Origin: DASWFI01 sp036394315
Lineage (GTDB): Bacteria; Patescibacteriota; Doudnabacteria; UBA920; O2-02-FULL-48-8
DNA length: 64,000 nucleotides
Assembly (NCBI GenBank): GCA_036394315.1
Contig: DASWFI010000007.1
Coordinates: forward strand, 16,548-80,547
Direction of reading: 5' to 3'
The notes beneath the pieces are model-generated. The model searched no databases and was not told the origin of the DNA. It saw nothing but the letters and a program-made list of their open reading frames with translations. A program made the translations under genes and the position numbers. The stretch's first letter is position 1. Each line of letters begins with the position of its first letter. This document shows, in pieces, positions 46,183 through 52,835 of the stretch.

Positions 46183-46769
46183 ATTTTTTTAAATTCCCAA
46201 AAACCTGCATGCTTTTTTTCTCCGTGTACCTCCAGGGCTTTTTTTAATTTAGAAAGTTTAAATATTCGCCATTTTGGAAATCGAGGAGATGGATCAATTA
46301 ATCGAACTGAATCTTTCCCGACCAACCTATCAATCACCGAAACATGCCCATCTCTTTCCGGCAGATCGTTGAGTGTACCAAAATCAAAGCATACAATAAC
46401 ATCTTTATCTTTCTTCACCGCATCAGAAATGTAGTTCTTAAAACTTGCCACGTTTGGGAACTGATTAATCGGCCTATAAGTCATGCGCAATGGAATTTTT
46501 AAACTGGAAAATACTTTGTTCGGGTCCACTTCGCGTCCACTTAACCTGGTCCCATAACCGGCTCTTGGTTTTTTACCTTTTCTGGCATTCCAAAATAAAT
46601 ACCTAAACTCGGGTGCCACTGTTAAACCCAAATGGTATCCTAATAATTCCTGCGCGATTAATGGAATTTTTTGCTTATACATTATCATCCAAATACAAGT
46701 CGGGACACAGCTCGATCTTTGCTGCGTAAATGGAATATATCGGCTATCTTTAGGAACGATCTCTTTCAT
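46179..46769 (-). CDS. C39-like papain-fold protein in the ileS operon
   Basis: 196 aa from ATG 46769. Cys21 lies in QQRSSCVPTCIW, close to the CGPT motif of C39 peptidases; H142 in ERDGHVSVIDRL and D159 in VRLIDPSP complete a papain-like triad. No signal peptide or membrane helix. The longer frame starting at 46817 is rejected because its ATG is part of the T-box bulge. It overlaps ileS by 4 bp (ATGA). A link between a cysteine-protease-like protein and IleRS is not known to me. Confidence 0.78.
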   Translation of the reverse strand: MKEIVPKDSRYIPFTQQRSSCVPTCIWMIMYKQKIPLIAQELLGYHLGLTVAPEFRYLFWNARKGKKPRAGYGTRLSGREVDPNKVFSSLKIPLRMTYRPINQFPNVASFKNYISDAVKKDKDVIVCFDFGTLNDLPERDGHVSVIDRLVGKDSVRLIDPSPRFPKWRIFKLSKLKKALEVHGEKKHAGFWEFKKI

Positions 46770-46931
46770 AAAAATAAAAAAGCCGCTGATTTTGCGATCC
46801 CTTTCGGGAGGTACCATCGCAATTCCTTTTGGCTCTTAATTATGCTTTTTACGCTAAGCTTACGTGCAGTTCTAGGCTTTAAAAGCTTTTTCTGCAAAAA
46901 CTCCCCGCTGATAACGGATCCACGCTTTTAT
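46770..46931 (-). promoter_or_regulatory. T-box riboswitch of the ileS operon
   Basis: On the minus strand: GCGA (46817-46820), T-box bulge TGGTACC (46810-46816), helix TCCC/GGGA with a GAAA loop (46798-46809), TCGC (46794-46797). TGGT pairs with ACCA, the 3' end of a tRNA with discriminator A, as in tRNA-Ile. A short GC hairpin (TCGC/GCGG, 46783-46797) and T6-A-T5 follow, just before ATG 46769. Possible Ile specifiers ATC occur at 46917-46919 and 46910-46912; GCGTG/CACGT could close stem I. Ile specificity is inferred from the operon. Confidence 0.85.
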
Positions 46932-46937
46932 ACTTTG

Positions 46938-46965
46938 ATTATAGCACATTTTACATCTCTTCCAA
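46938..46965 (-). promoter_or_regulatory. Promoter of the T-box/ileS operon
   Basis: Minus strand TTGGAA (46960-46965), 16 bp, TATAAT (46938-46943). The -35 box lies within the last codons of argS. Start near 46931. Confidence 0.72.
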
Positions 46966-48642
46966 AGCTTCAATCCCTAGTAAATCCAAACCTCGGCTTA
47001 GAGCTTTTTTGGCACTAAAAACAAGCGCGATTCGATAATTTTTCACTGCTTCATCCGGCTCCTGCGTTACCGGGCTTTCGTGATAAAATCGATTTAGCAA
47101 AGTTGCGAAGTTATAAAGATAATTGGCCAACACATTCGGCAAATAATCTTCAAGGCTATCTGCCACTATTTCGGGAAGGATGGCGGTTTGAAAAAGAATT
47201 TGCCTCTCCGTGAGGCTCATGACTATTGTCCCCTGTAACCTGTCCCCTATAACATGATTTCCCGCCTTCCTAAGAATGCTGGCTAGGCGCGCATGCGTGT
47301 ACTGCAAATAAGGCCCGCTGTTGCCTTCGAAATCCAAAGCTTTGTCCCAATCAAACTCAATGTCACTATGACGGTTATGGGAAAGTATGAAATACTTGAT
47401 AGCTGCCTGGGCCACGGCTGGAATGACATAATCCGCATCACTAAGATTGGGATTTTTTTCCGCGATGATCTTCTCCACTTTTTCTTTGGCTTGAGCAATA
47501 ACGTCTTCAGCTAAAACCATGTTGCCTTTCCTGCTGGACAAGGCCTCACCTTTAAAACTCATAAAACCATAATCGATGTGCACGGCTTCCTCATCGTGCA
47601 TGTAGCCAAGCAGTTTTAAGATGGCGAACAATTGTTTGAACGCGTGTGCTTGCCGCACATCCACCACATAAAGCTGCTTATTGAAGCCAAGTGATTTTCT
47701 ATAAACAAAAGTTGCAAGGTCGCGCAGCAAATAAGTAGTGCCTCCGTCGGATTTTACAATCAAGGCAATTCCTAATCCCTGGCTTTCTAAATCTACAATC
47801 TGCGCTCCTTGAGATTCCTTCAATAAACCTCTGCCCTTAAGATCCATGAGGATTGCGGGCATTTTGTCCTGATAAAAACTTTCCGGCCAGTGATGATCGA
47901 AAAGTTGAATATTCATCAGCTCGTTAATCTTCAAATGTTTTTCGAGACTCCAATCCACAAACTTTTTCCAGATTGCCCTGTTTTCGGAATCACCTTTTTC
48001 CAATTTCACAAACTCCTCCTTGGCTTCTTCGTGAAGCGTTGGATGCTTGGTAATCTCTTCGTTTATCTTTACATAAAGCTTGTTCAGTTCGTTAATCGGA
48101 TCGGATTCTACGATGCCTTCATTGCCATATTTTTTGTAAGCTAAAAGCAGCTGGCCAAATTGCGTTCCCCAATCCCCCATGTGAGTATCGGATTCTACTT
48201 GGTGACCCAAATATTTTAACTGGCGATAAATAGTATCGCCGATGACTGCTGTTTCCAAATGGCCTAAATGCAAAGGCTTGGCCACATTGGGCTGAAAATA
48301 TTCCACTAGAATTTTTTCAGGCTTTGTTATCTGTTCACTGCTATCTATTATCTTACTTACGAGTGCCTCGGGTTTGAGTCTGAAATTAATAAACCCAGGG
48401 CCCGCGACTTCTACCTTTTCAAAATCACTGACATTCATTTTAGCGATAAGCTGGGTTGCCAGTTCCACTGGCTTCATCTTGGCTTCTTTTGCCAAAATCA
48501 AAGCCGCATTCGTCGCATAGTCCCCGATTTTGGCATCTGGATATGTGACAGTAATTTTTGATTTCAGTTCATCTGAAATCAAAACACCTGTCGCCTCTGC
48601 TGCTTCTATCACTAATTGTTGGATTTCTTTCTTCATTAGCAT
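46951..48642 (-). CDS. argS: Arginyl-tRNA synthetase
   Basis: 563 aa class I synthetase. N-terminal Add1 domain (IKDYATNAAL-type region reads IGDYATNAALILAKEAK), HIGH-type motif KPLHLGHLETAVIGD, the catalytic core with GMSSRKG-like equivalent ALSSRKGNMVLAED in place of KMSKS, and the DALR anticodon-binding domain (YLQYTHARLASILRKA). The protein has two possible starts (MLM); the first fits a leaderless start six bases after TAAAAT. Its 3' end contains the promoter of the next operon. Confidence 0.96.
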   Translation of the reverse strand: MLMKKEIQQLVIEAAEATGVLISDELKSKITVTYPDAKIGDYATNAALILAKEAKMKPVELATQLIAKMNVSDFEKVEVAGPGFINFRLKPEALVSKIIDSSEQITKPEKILVEYFQPNVAKPLHLGHLETAVIGDTIYRQLKYLGHQVESDTHMGDWGTQFGQLLLAYKKYGNEGIVESDPINELNKLYVKINEEITKHPTLHEEAKEEFVKLEKGDSENRAIWKKFVDWSLEKHLKINELMNIQLFDHHWPESFYQDKMPAILMDLKGRGLLKESQGAQIVDLESQGLGIALIVKSDGGTTYLLRDLATFVYRKSLGFNKQLYVVDVRQAHAFKQLFAILKLLGYMHDEEAVHIDYGFMSFKGEALSSRKGNMVLAEDVIAQAKEKVEKIIAEKNPNLSDADYVIPAVAQAAIKYFILSHNRHSDIEFDWDKALDFEGNSGPYLQYTHARLASILRKAGNHVIGDRLQGTIVMSLTERQILFQTAILPEIVADSLEDYLPNVLANYLYNFATLLNRFYHESPVTQEPDEAVKNYRIALVFSAKKALSRGLDLLGIEALEEM

Positions 48643-48648
48643 ATGACT

Positions 48649-48677
48649 ATTTTATCAGATATAATAACCTAGAACAA
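48649..48677 (-). promoter_or_regulatory. argS promoter, leaderless
   Basis: Minus strand TTGTTC (48672-48677), 17 bp, TAAAAT (48649-48654), six bases, then ATG 48642. It starts right after the terminator of the upstream RNA gene. Confidence 0.7.
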
Positions 48678-48678
48678 T

Positions 48679-48707
48679 AAAAAAGAGCAGGGCAAAAAGT
48701 CCTACTC
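48679..48707 (-). terminator. Terminator of the structured RNA gene
   Basis: Minus strand GAGTAGG and CCTGCTC (7 bp with one U-G pair) around a 9-nt loop, followed by six T. Confidence 0.88.
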
Positions 48708-48949
48708 GACAACACATTTTCCCCCATGGAATTCAACTGTGGTTTGCCCCAAGCGTAGAAGCCCGTTGACATAGAGTACTGGTTTACATCAGCAACCCTT
48801 TAAACCAGTAAAGGACTGATGTTTACTCTTGAATGCTGGCGATCTTGGAGTCCTGTCCCACTGCTAGGATGGTCGAACGATCTACCAATACGTCGCGTGA
48901 TATCGCAGATATGGCGTTCTCCGCACCACACTCTGGACCAAACCACAGT
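48679..48949 (-). ncRNA. Unidentified structured RNA gene (about 271 nt)
   Basis: A perfect promoter (48956-48984) predicts +1 at A48949. The RNA then opens with ACUGUGGUUUG (48939-48949), which pairs over 11 bp with CAAACCACAGU (48736-48746). A second helix CUCCAAG/CUUGGGG (48844-48850 with 48747-48753) stacks on it and closes a domain with a perfect 10-bp hairpin UACUGGUUUA/UAAACCAGUA (48777-48810). A terminator ends it. No ORF fits. I find no RNase P CR-I, SRP GGAAG loop or T-box motif, so the family is open. Confidence 0.8.
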
Positions 48950-48955
48950 CAGCAT

Positions 48956-48984
48956 ATTATAAATAGTTATGACTAGTCTTGCAA
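48956..48984 (-). promoter_or_regulatory. Promoter of the structured RNA gene
   Basis: Minus strand TTGCAA (48979-48984), 17 bp, TATAAT (48956-48961). The -35 box is inside smpB; the -10 overlaps the smpB -10 on the other strand. Confidence 0.85.
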
Positions 48985-49418
48985 ATAATCGAAAAGCGCT
49001 GCACAACTATTCCATCGAAGATCAGATCGAGGCGGGTTTGGTATTGGCAGGGCACGAAGTCAAAAGCATCAGAAACGGCCAGGCCAGTTTGGATGGAGCG
49101 TACGTCACGATCCGAAACGGCGAGGCTTTCTTGCGCAACGCTTACATCGGTAAATACAAGCAAGCAGCAAACCTGGAAGGTTACGATGAGTCCAGAGAAC
49201 GGAAATTGTTATTGCACAAAAATGAACTATTGCGACTTCAATCAAAGACCAAAGAAAAAGGTCTAACATTAGTCCCTTTGCAGATCTACACTTCCAAGCG
49301 GCGCCTTAAACTCAAAATTGGTCTCGGACGTGGAAAGAAACAATACGACAAACGCGAATCAATTAAGAAAAAAGAAACAAAAAGAAGTCTGGACAGAACT
49401 ATCCGAACCAGAGTATAA
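48969..49418 (+). CDS. smpB: SsrA-binding protein SmpB
   Basis: 149 aa. Delivers tmRNA to stalled ribosomes. It opens MTSLANNRKALHNYSIEDQI and has the beta-barrel signature EAGLVLAGHEVKSIRNGQAS and LKIGLGRGKKQYDKRESIKK, then a basic tail (KETKRSLDRTIRTRV) that enters the mRNA channel. A -10-like TATTAT/TATAAA just before the ATG suggests a leaderless mRNA. tmRNA is encoded 465 bp downstream on the same strand, separated by a terminator and an opposite-strand gene. Confidence 0.97.
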   Translation: MTSLANNRKALHNYSIEDQIEAGLVLAGHEVKSIRNGQASLDGAYVTIRNGEAFLRNAYIGKYKQAANLEGYDESRERKLLLHKNELLRLQSKTKEKGLTLVPLQIYTSKRRLKLKIGLGRGKKQYDKRESIKKKETKRSLDRTIRTRV

Positions 49419-49423
49419 AAAAG

Positions 49424-49450
49424 AACCGCGACCTCGATGGCGGCGGTTTT
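49424..49450 (+). terminator. Terminator after smpB
   Basis: AACCGC (49424-49429) and GCGGTT (49443-49448) around a 13-nt loop with TTT after; overlaps the end of the opposite gene. Confidence 0.7.
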
Positions 49451-49775
49451 AGTTATGCGGCTTGAAATAGTAGTTCCTCGTATGGTGGTAGAGCAACTCG
49501 GTCTTCCAGAGCCAAGCCTCGGCTTCCAGCCAGTCTTGTTCAGGACTACTCATGATCCCAACGTCACATCTTCTCTCGGAGATGACATGCGCCAGACTCG
49601 CAATACTCGCTCTCGATGGAGCCATATCACGCTCCGCAGCGATCCAGTCCCCTTCGGGCGTGCCCTCGATTTCATGAGCTTCGCGATGGCGCGAATTAGA
49701 CCAGGCGCGATGCCTGATCACATCCCGACGAACTTCAGTCAATCTGCGAATCTGTTCCGCGTCCAATGGAAACAT
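49449..49775 (-). CDS. DUF2934-like small protein, two repeats
   Basis: 108 aa. Two copies of a short pattern ending in W-(I/L)-x-A-E: RRDVIRHRAWSNSRHREAHE...GDWIAAERD and ISERRCDVGIMSSPEQDWLEAEAW. This matches the small DUF2934 family of unknown function, where I-xx-RAY...G...DWLxAE is typical. GAGGAGG eight bases before ATG 49775 is a strong ribosome site. G+C-rich compared with smpB. Convergent with smpB and divergent from tmRNA. Confidence 0.65.
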   Translation of the reverse strand: MFPLDAEQIRRLTEVRRDVIRHRAWSNSRHREAHEIEGTPEGDWIAAERDMAPSRASIASLAHVISERRCDVGIMSSPEQDWLEAEAWLWKTELLYHHTRNYYFKPHN

Positions 49776-49822
49776 GCCATACCTCCTCGAGATTGTGTGT
49801 GCCTATCATACAACATTAACCC

Positions 49823-49851
49823 TTGCCAAACAAGTCTTTTTTTGATAGAAT
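49823..49851 (+). promoter_or_regulatory. tmRNA promoter
   Basis: TTGCCA (49823-49828), 17 bp, TAGAAT (49846-49851) with an extended TGA. A GACCTC-AAAA-GAGGTC hairpin in the 5' precursor precedes the mature end. Confidence 0.8.
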
Positions 49852-49882
49852 TGATTGACCTCAAAAGAGGTCGCAAAAACAC

Positions 49883-50263
49883 GGGGCTGAATTGATTCGA
49901 CAGGTGTTCCTTCAAAATCACAGCAAGTCCGATTAGCCTAATCTCTCGGTTAAAAAGAAAAGGTAAATCATAAATGCCAAAAATTTGGTAAGCAGATTCG
50001 TGAATGCTTTTGCATTCTCACCTGCTATGGTTGCTGCTTAATTAAGTAACAACCCATCAGCCTTTCGGTGTTCTTCCGAAAGTACCTGGTGTTATATTAA
50101 GAACTTACTTTGATCGGTACTCGACGATCAAAAGGACATTTAGAGCAACCTTAAACTGTTTTCGTTTCGCTTCTATAGTTTAAGATAAACAAGCGAAACT
50201 AAACTTGTAGAAGTGGCTTTGAAAAACTCTTGGACGGGAGTTCACTGCTCCCCAGCTCCACCA
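49883..50263 (+). ncRNA. ssrA: Transfer-messenger RNA
   Basis: 381 nt. The 5' end GGGGCTGAATTGATTCGACA and the 3' end TGCTCCCCAGCTCCACCA are classic; acceptor GGGGCTG/CAGCTCC has one G-U pair and the CCA is encoded. The tag frame probably begins at GCC 49976 and stops at TAA 50039-50041: 21 residues, starting AKNL and ending MVAA, the Ala-Ala end used for Clp recognition. Pairs with SmpB upstream; ClpC is also in the window. Confidence 0.97.
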
Positions 50264-50264
50264 G

Positions 50265-50293
50265 TTGACTTTTAGGTCAAAAGTCATTATAAT
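50265..50293 (+). promoter_or_regulatory. infC-rpmI-rplT promoter
   Basis: TTGACT (50265-50270), 17 bp, TATAAT (50288-50293), beginning two bases after the tmRNA CCA. Start near 50300. Confidence 0.85.
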
Positions 50294-50322
50294 TTGAATG
50301 GTTAAAAATTAAAGTAACTACA

Positions 50323-50838
50323 ATAGCACTAAGAAACAGGCTCAACAATCAAATACGCGTTCCTGAAGTCCGGGTCATTGATTCTGACGGAAAAATGATT
50401 GGAATTATGAAAACAGAAGAAGCCCTGGCTTTGGCACGCGAAAAAGAAGTTGATTTGGTGGAAATCTCTCCGCAAGCCAAACCGCCGGTGGTAAAACTGC
50501 TCAATTACGACAAGTACCGCTATCAGCAGGAAAAACAGGCCCAGGAAGCCAGGAAGAAAGTAAAGAAAGTCACAGTCAAAGGCATCCGCCTCTCGGTCCG
50601 TATTGGCGAGCACGATCTTAATTTTAAATCCAAAAAAACCACGGAATTCATAACCGAAGGCAACAAAGTAAAAGTGGATGTGGTCATGCGCGGCCGTGAA
50701 CAAGCCCATCCCGAACTGGCATTTGATCTAATCAAAAAATTCCAAACATTAATCAGCGTCCCCTTTGTAAAAGAAACCGGCCCGACTAAAATGGGCAATA
50801 CCGTTTCGATCATAGTGGGCCCTCAAGCTAAACAATAA
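50323..50838 (+). CDS. infC: Translation initiation factor IF-3
   Basis: The frame upstream of ATG 50395 encodes the conserved N-terminal segment LRNRLNNQIRVPEVRVIDSDG, so ATG 50395 would remove essential residues. There is no ATG, GTG or TTG between the stop at 50290 and 50395; candidates are ATA 50323 (used here, 171 aa) and ATT 50308. Non-AUG starts for infC are well known and allow IF-3 to repress itself. The C-domain contains KKVKKVTVKGIRLSVRIGEH and VDVVMRGREQAHPEL. Followed by rpmI one base later. Confidence 0.95.
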   Translation: MALRNRLNNQIRVPEVRVIDSDGKMIGIMKTEEALALAREKEVDLVEISPQAKPPVVKLLNYDKYRYQQEKQAQEARKKVKKVTVKGIRLSVRIGEHDLNFKSKKTTEFITEGNKVKVDVVMRGREQAHPELAFDLIKKFQTLISVPFVKETGPTKMGNTVSIIVGPQAKQ

Positions 50839-50839
50839 T

Positions 50840-51031
50840 ATGCCTAAGCAGAAGACAAATAAGCGGGTAGCCAAAACTTTCTGGAAAACAGGTTCCGGCA
50901 AGCTTATGCGCCGCAAATCCGGTCAAGCTCATTTTAACGCCCGTGAATCCGGAAAAACTACGAAGAGCAAACGACGTGATTTAACAATGCATAAAACCAA
51001 TCTTAAGATCGGTGAATTAATCCGAGGATAA
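50840..51031 (+). CDS. rpmI: Ribosomal protein bL35
   Basis: 63 aa, very basic: MPKQKTNKRVAKTFWKTGSG, with the L35 pattern KLMRRKSGQAHFNARESGKT. Part of the 50S subunit. It lies between infC and rplT in the universal infC-rpmI-rplT order, with gaps of 1 and 3 bp. Confidence 0.96.
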   Translation: MPKQKTNKRVAKTFWKTGSGKLMRRKSGQAHFNARESGKTTKSKRRDLTMHKTNLKIGELIRG

Positions 51032-51034
51032 TTT

Positions 51035-51379
51035 ATGACGAGAATAAAACGCGGAGTTGCCGCGCACAAACGAAGAAAATACGTTTTAAAAAGAACCAAG
51101 GGCTTTACCAACCGCAGAAGCACCAACGCCATAGCGGCTAAAGAAGCTCTGCTTCACGCGGATTCTTACGCTTACGGCCATCGCCGCCTGCGCAAGCGCG
51201 ATTTCAAAAAACTCTGGACTATCAGAATTAATGCCGCGTCCCGAGAACAAGGCGTTAAATTTTCCACACTCATGGGTAATATGCGCAAGCAAAAAATCGG
51301 TCTGAACAAGAAAATGCTCGCAGAATTGGCAGTGCGCAACCCGAAAGCTTTCGAATCAATCGTTGCTTCAGTTAAATAA
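51035..51379 (+). CDS. rplT: Ribosomal protein bL20
   Basis: 114 aa. MTRIKRGVAAHKRRKYVLKR followed by the helical RNA-binding arm (RRLRKRDFKKLWTIRINAAS) and globular domain (LMGNMRKQKIGLNKKMLAEL). An early assembly protein of the 50S subunit; in other bacteria L20 or IF-3 controls this operon. The stop codon is directly followed by the ATG of the M24 peptidase. Confidence 0.97.
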   Translation: MTRIKRGVAAHKRRKYVLKRTKGFTNRRSTNAIAAKEALLHADSYAYGHRRLRKRDFKKLWTIRINAASREQGVKFSTLMGNMRKQKIGLNKKMLAELAVRNPKAFESIVASVK

Positions 51380-52084
51380 ATGCCCGAAAGCAAACTAAGA
51401 GCCATTTCACATGGCTCTTTAATTATAGATAAAATTTTTCTAGAGATCGTCGATCTGATAAAGATGCGGCATAAATTCGGCTTGACTGAAATAGAAATTG
51501 CCAACCAGATAAAAAAACTTGGGAAAAAATTTGGCGCCCAAGGCATGGCCTTCCCTCCTATTGTCTCTTTTGGCCGCAGCGCAGTTGAGATCCATCACAA
51601 ACCGGGTAAGCTACGAATCGGAAAAAATAATTTTCTAATGCTCGACTATGGAGTCAAGGTTTCTGGCTACTGCTCTGACTTCACGAGAACCCTGTTTATC
51701 GGAACACCGAACAAGGAACAAGAAAGAATTTATAACATCGTTTTGAAAAGCCAACTTGCTGCTATCAAAAAAACCGCTCCGGGTAAACATGCTGATGGGA
51801 TAGATTTTACGGCGCGCCACATCATCAATACCTCAGGCTTTGGAAAATTTTATATTCACGGCACTGGTCATGGCGTAGGCAAAAAAATCCATGAGGCTCC
51901 TAACTTCAAACCAAACTCAGGAGATATAATTATGGAAAATGATGTTGTAACGGTGGAACCCGGAATCTATCTACCCAAAAAATTCGGGGTGCGGATTGAA
52001 GATATGATCCTCGTAAAAAATAAACCCGAAATATTTTCAAAAATTCCTAAAGACTTTGGAAGTATGATTATAAATCTGAAATAA
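51380..52084 (+). CDS. M24 metallopeptidase (Xaa-Pro/Met aminopeptidase type)
   Basis: 234 aa pita-bread fold with all five metal ligands: the two Asp of LDYGVKVSGYCSDFTRTLF, the His of HGTGHGVGKKIHEAP, and Glu in VEPGIYLPKKFG and VRIEDMILV. The EPGIY-GVRIED end is closer to Xaa-Pro dipeptidases (PepP/PepQ) than to MetAP, but the N-terminal creatinase domain is absent. It begins directly after rplT, where map-like genes would aid nascent-chain processing. Confidence 0.88.
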   Translation: MPESKLRAISHGSLIIDKIFLEIVDLIKMRHKFGLTEIEIANQIKKLGKKFGAQGMAFPPIVSFGRSAVEIHHKPGKLRIGKNNFLMLDYGVKVSGYCSDFTRTLFIGTPNKEQERIYNIVLKSQLAAIKKTAPGKHADGIDFTARHIINTSGFGKFYIHGTGHGVGKKIHEAPNFKPNSGDIIMENDVVTVEPGIYLPKKFGVRIEDMILVKNKPEIFSKIPKDFGSMIINLK

Positions 52085-52142
52085 AAGACCGAGTGAAACG
52101 ATCAAATCAGTTGGGCGATGTAAGAAGTATAATAATATACAA

Positions 52143-52482
52143 AAACAAAAATCAGGTGAGAGAGCCTGATTTTTGTTTGTAAGACTGTCAGTGTTTATTG
52201 CCAGGAGATTCACGGTTTTGGTGAAGCCCGACACACTGGCGATCTTGTTTATATTCCCCGTCCAGAACAAATCTTCGGTGGTTAAGCCTAATGATTGTGT
52301 TCCAGGCCGGAAATAAGCAGATTTAACTTTTCTTTCAAACGGTTCCGAATAGCATTTCAACTTCGAGCAAAACAATCCCTCATATGTTGAGATCGTTTTT
52401 CCCCCTAGATTCGGCTGCTTATTGTCATTTGTTTTTGTTTCTTGGTTCGACGATCCGCTGGATTGCGGAAGTTTTACTCTCT
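52143..52482 (-). ncRNA. Unidentified structured RNA gene (about 340 nt)
   Basis: Minus-strand promoter at 52489-52517 and terminator at 52148-52174. The RNA contains a CCGC/GCGG hairpin near its 5' end, a long composite helix AAUAAGCAG-CCGAAU (52409-52423) with AUUCGG (52345-52350) and CUGCUUAUU (52312-52320), i.e. 9 + 6 perfect pairs with a one-sided 24-nt bulge, a hairpin around GGAACA/UGUUC, and CAGUGU/ACACUG near the 3' end. A 112-codon frame crosses the terminator and lacks a ribosome site, so it is not coding. No known family recognised. Confidence 0.75.
52147..52174. terminator. Bidirectional terminator of M24 gene and RNA gene
   Basis: AAAAATCAGG and CCTGATTTTT around TGAGAGAG, with T-rich tails on both strands. 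Confidence 0.9.
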
Positions 52483-52488
52483 AAAGAT

Positions 52489-52517
52489 ATTATAGCAGAA
52501 ATTTCTGACTTTGTAAA
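52489..52517 (-). promoter_or_regulatory. Promoter of the 340-nt RNA gene
   Basis: Minus strand TTTACA (52512-52517), 17 bp, TATAAT (52489-52494). Start near 52482. Back to back with the riboswitch promoter. Confidence 0.72.
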
Positions 52518-52522
52518 GAGGG

Positions 52523-52551
52523 TTGACAGCGTTTTTTCTTAGGATTAGTAT
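52523..52551 (+). promoter_or_regulatory. Promoter of the cobalamin-riboswitch operon
   Basis: TTGACA (52523-52528), 17 bp, TAGTAT (52546-52551). Start near 52558. Confidence 0.85.
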
Positions 52552-52580
52552 TTGTTTACGCTCTTTGATGAATTTTAGAT

Positions 52581-52722
52581 TAAGTTTGCCTTAGGGGAAG
52601 TGGGTTTGACTCCCACGCTGTGCCGCAACCGTAATGTCACTTTCTTTTTATTCTCTCCCTCTGGGAGAGATGGCTCGAAGAGCCAGAGAGGTGCCTTAGC
52701 CGGATTACCTGAACGCAACTTA
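52581..52722 (+). promoter_or_regulatory. Cobalamin riboswitch
   Basis: P1 TAAGTT/AACTTA (52581-52586 with 52717-52722). Core GGGGAA...GTGGG/CCCAC, then GCTGTGCCGCAACCGTAA (consensus GCUGCCCCCGCAACUGUAA) and the B12 box AGCCGGATTACCTG. The order and spacing fit the AdoCbl/MeCbl aptamer. A terminator follows at 52775-52810, so cobalamin would switch the genes downstream off. Confidence 0.92.
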
Positions 52723-52774
52723 CCAATCACACTCTCCCGAGCAGGAGCAGGTCGATTTTTTTGTACACACAAAT

Positions 52775-52810
52775 CAACCTTCTTCTGCGCAGGAAGGTTG
52801 TTTTATTTTT
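52775..52810 (+). terminator. Expression-platform terminator
   Basis: CAACCTTC (52775-52782) and GAAGGTTG (52793-52800) around a 10-nt loop, then TTTTATTTTT. Confidence 0.9.
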
Positions 52811-52835
52811 GCGCATGAGTTCCAAGGAGGACATC

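Noticed and set aside
46770..46817. N-terminal extension of the C39-like protein from ATG 46817
   Set aside because: This ATG is part of the TGGTACC T-box bulge and antiterminator; translation from there would run through the terminator.
48679..48949. T-box for argS in the upstream RNA
   Set aside because: No TGGNACC bulge, and argS has its own leaderless promoter after the terminator.
48800..49006. 68-codon frame opposite smpB
   Set aside because: Covers the RNA gene's promoter and folds; Cys/Arg-rich random-like composition.
52037..52375. 112-codon frame on the minus strand
   Set aside because: TTG start without ribosome site, crosses a strong terminator, and lies within a stretch with long complementary helices; better explained as RNA.
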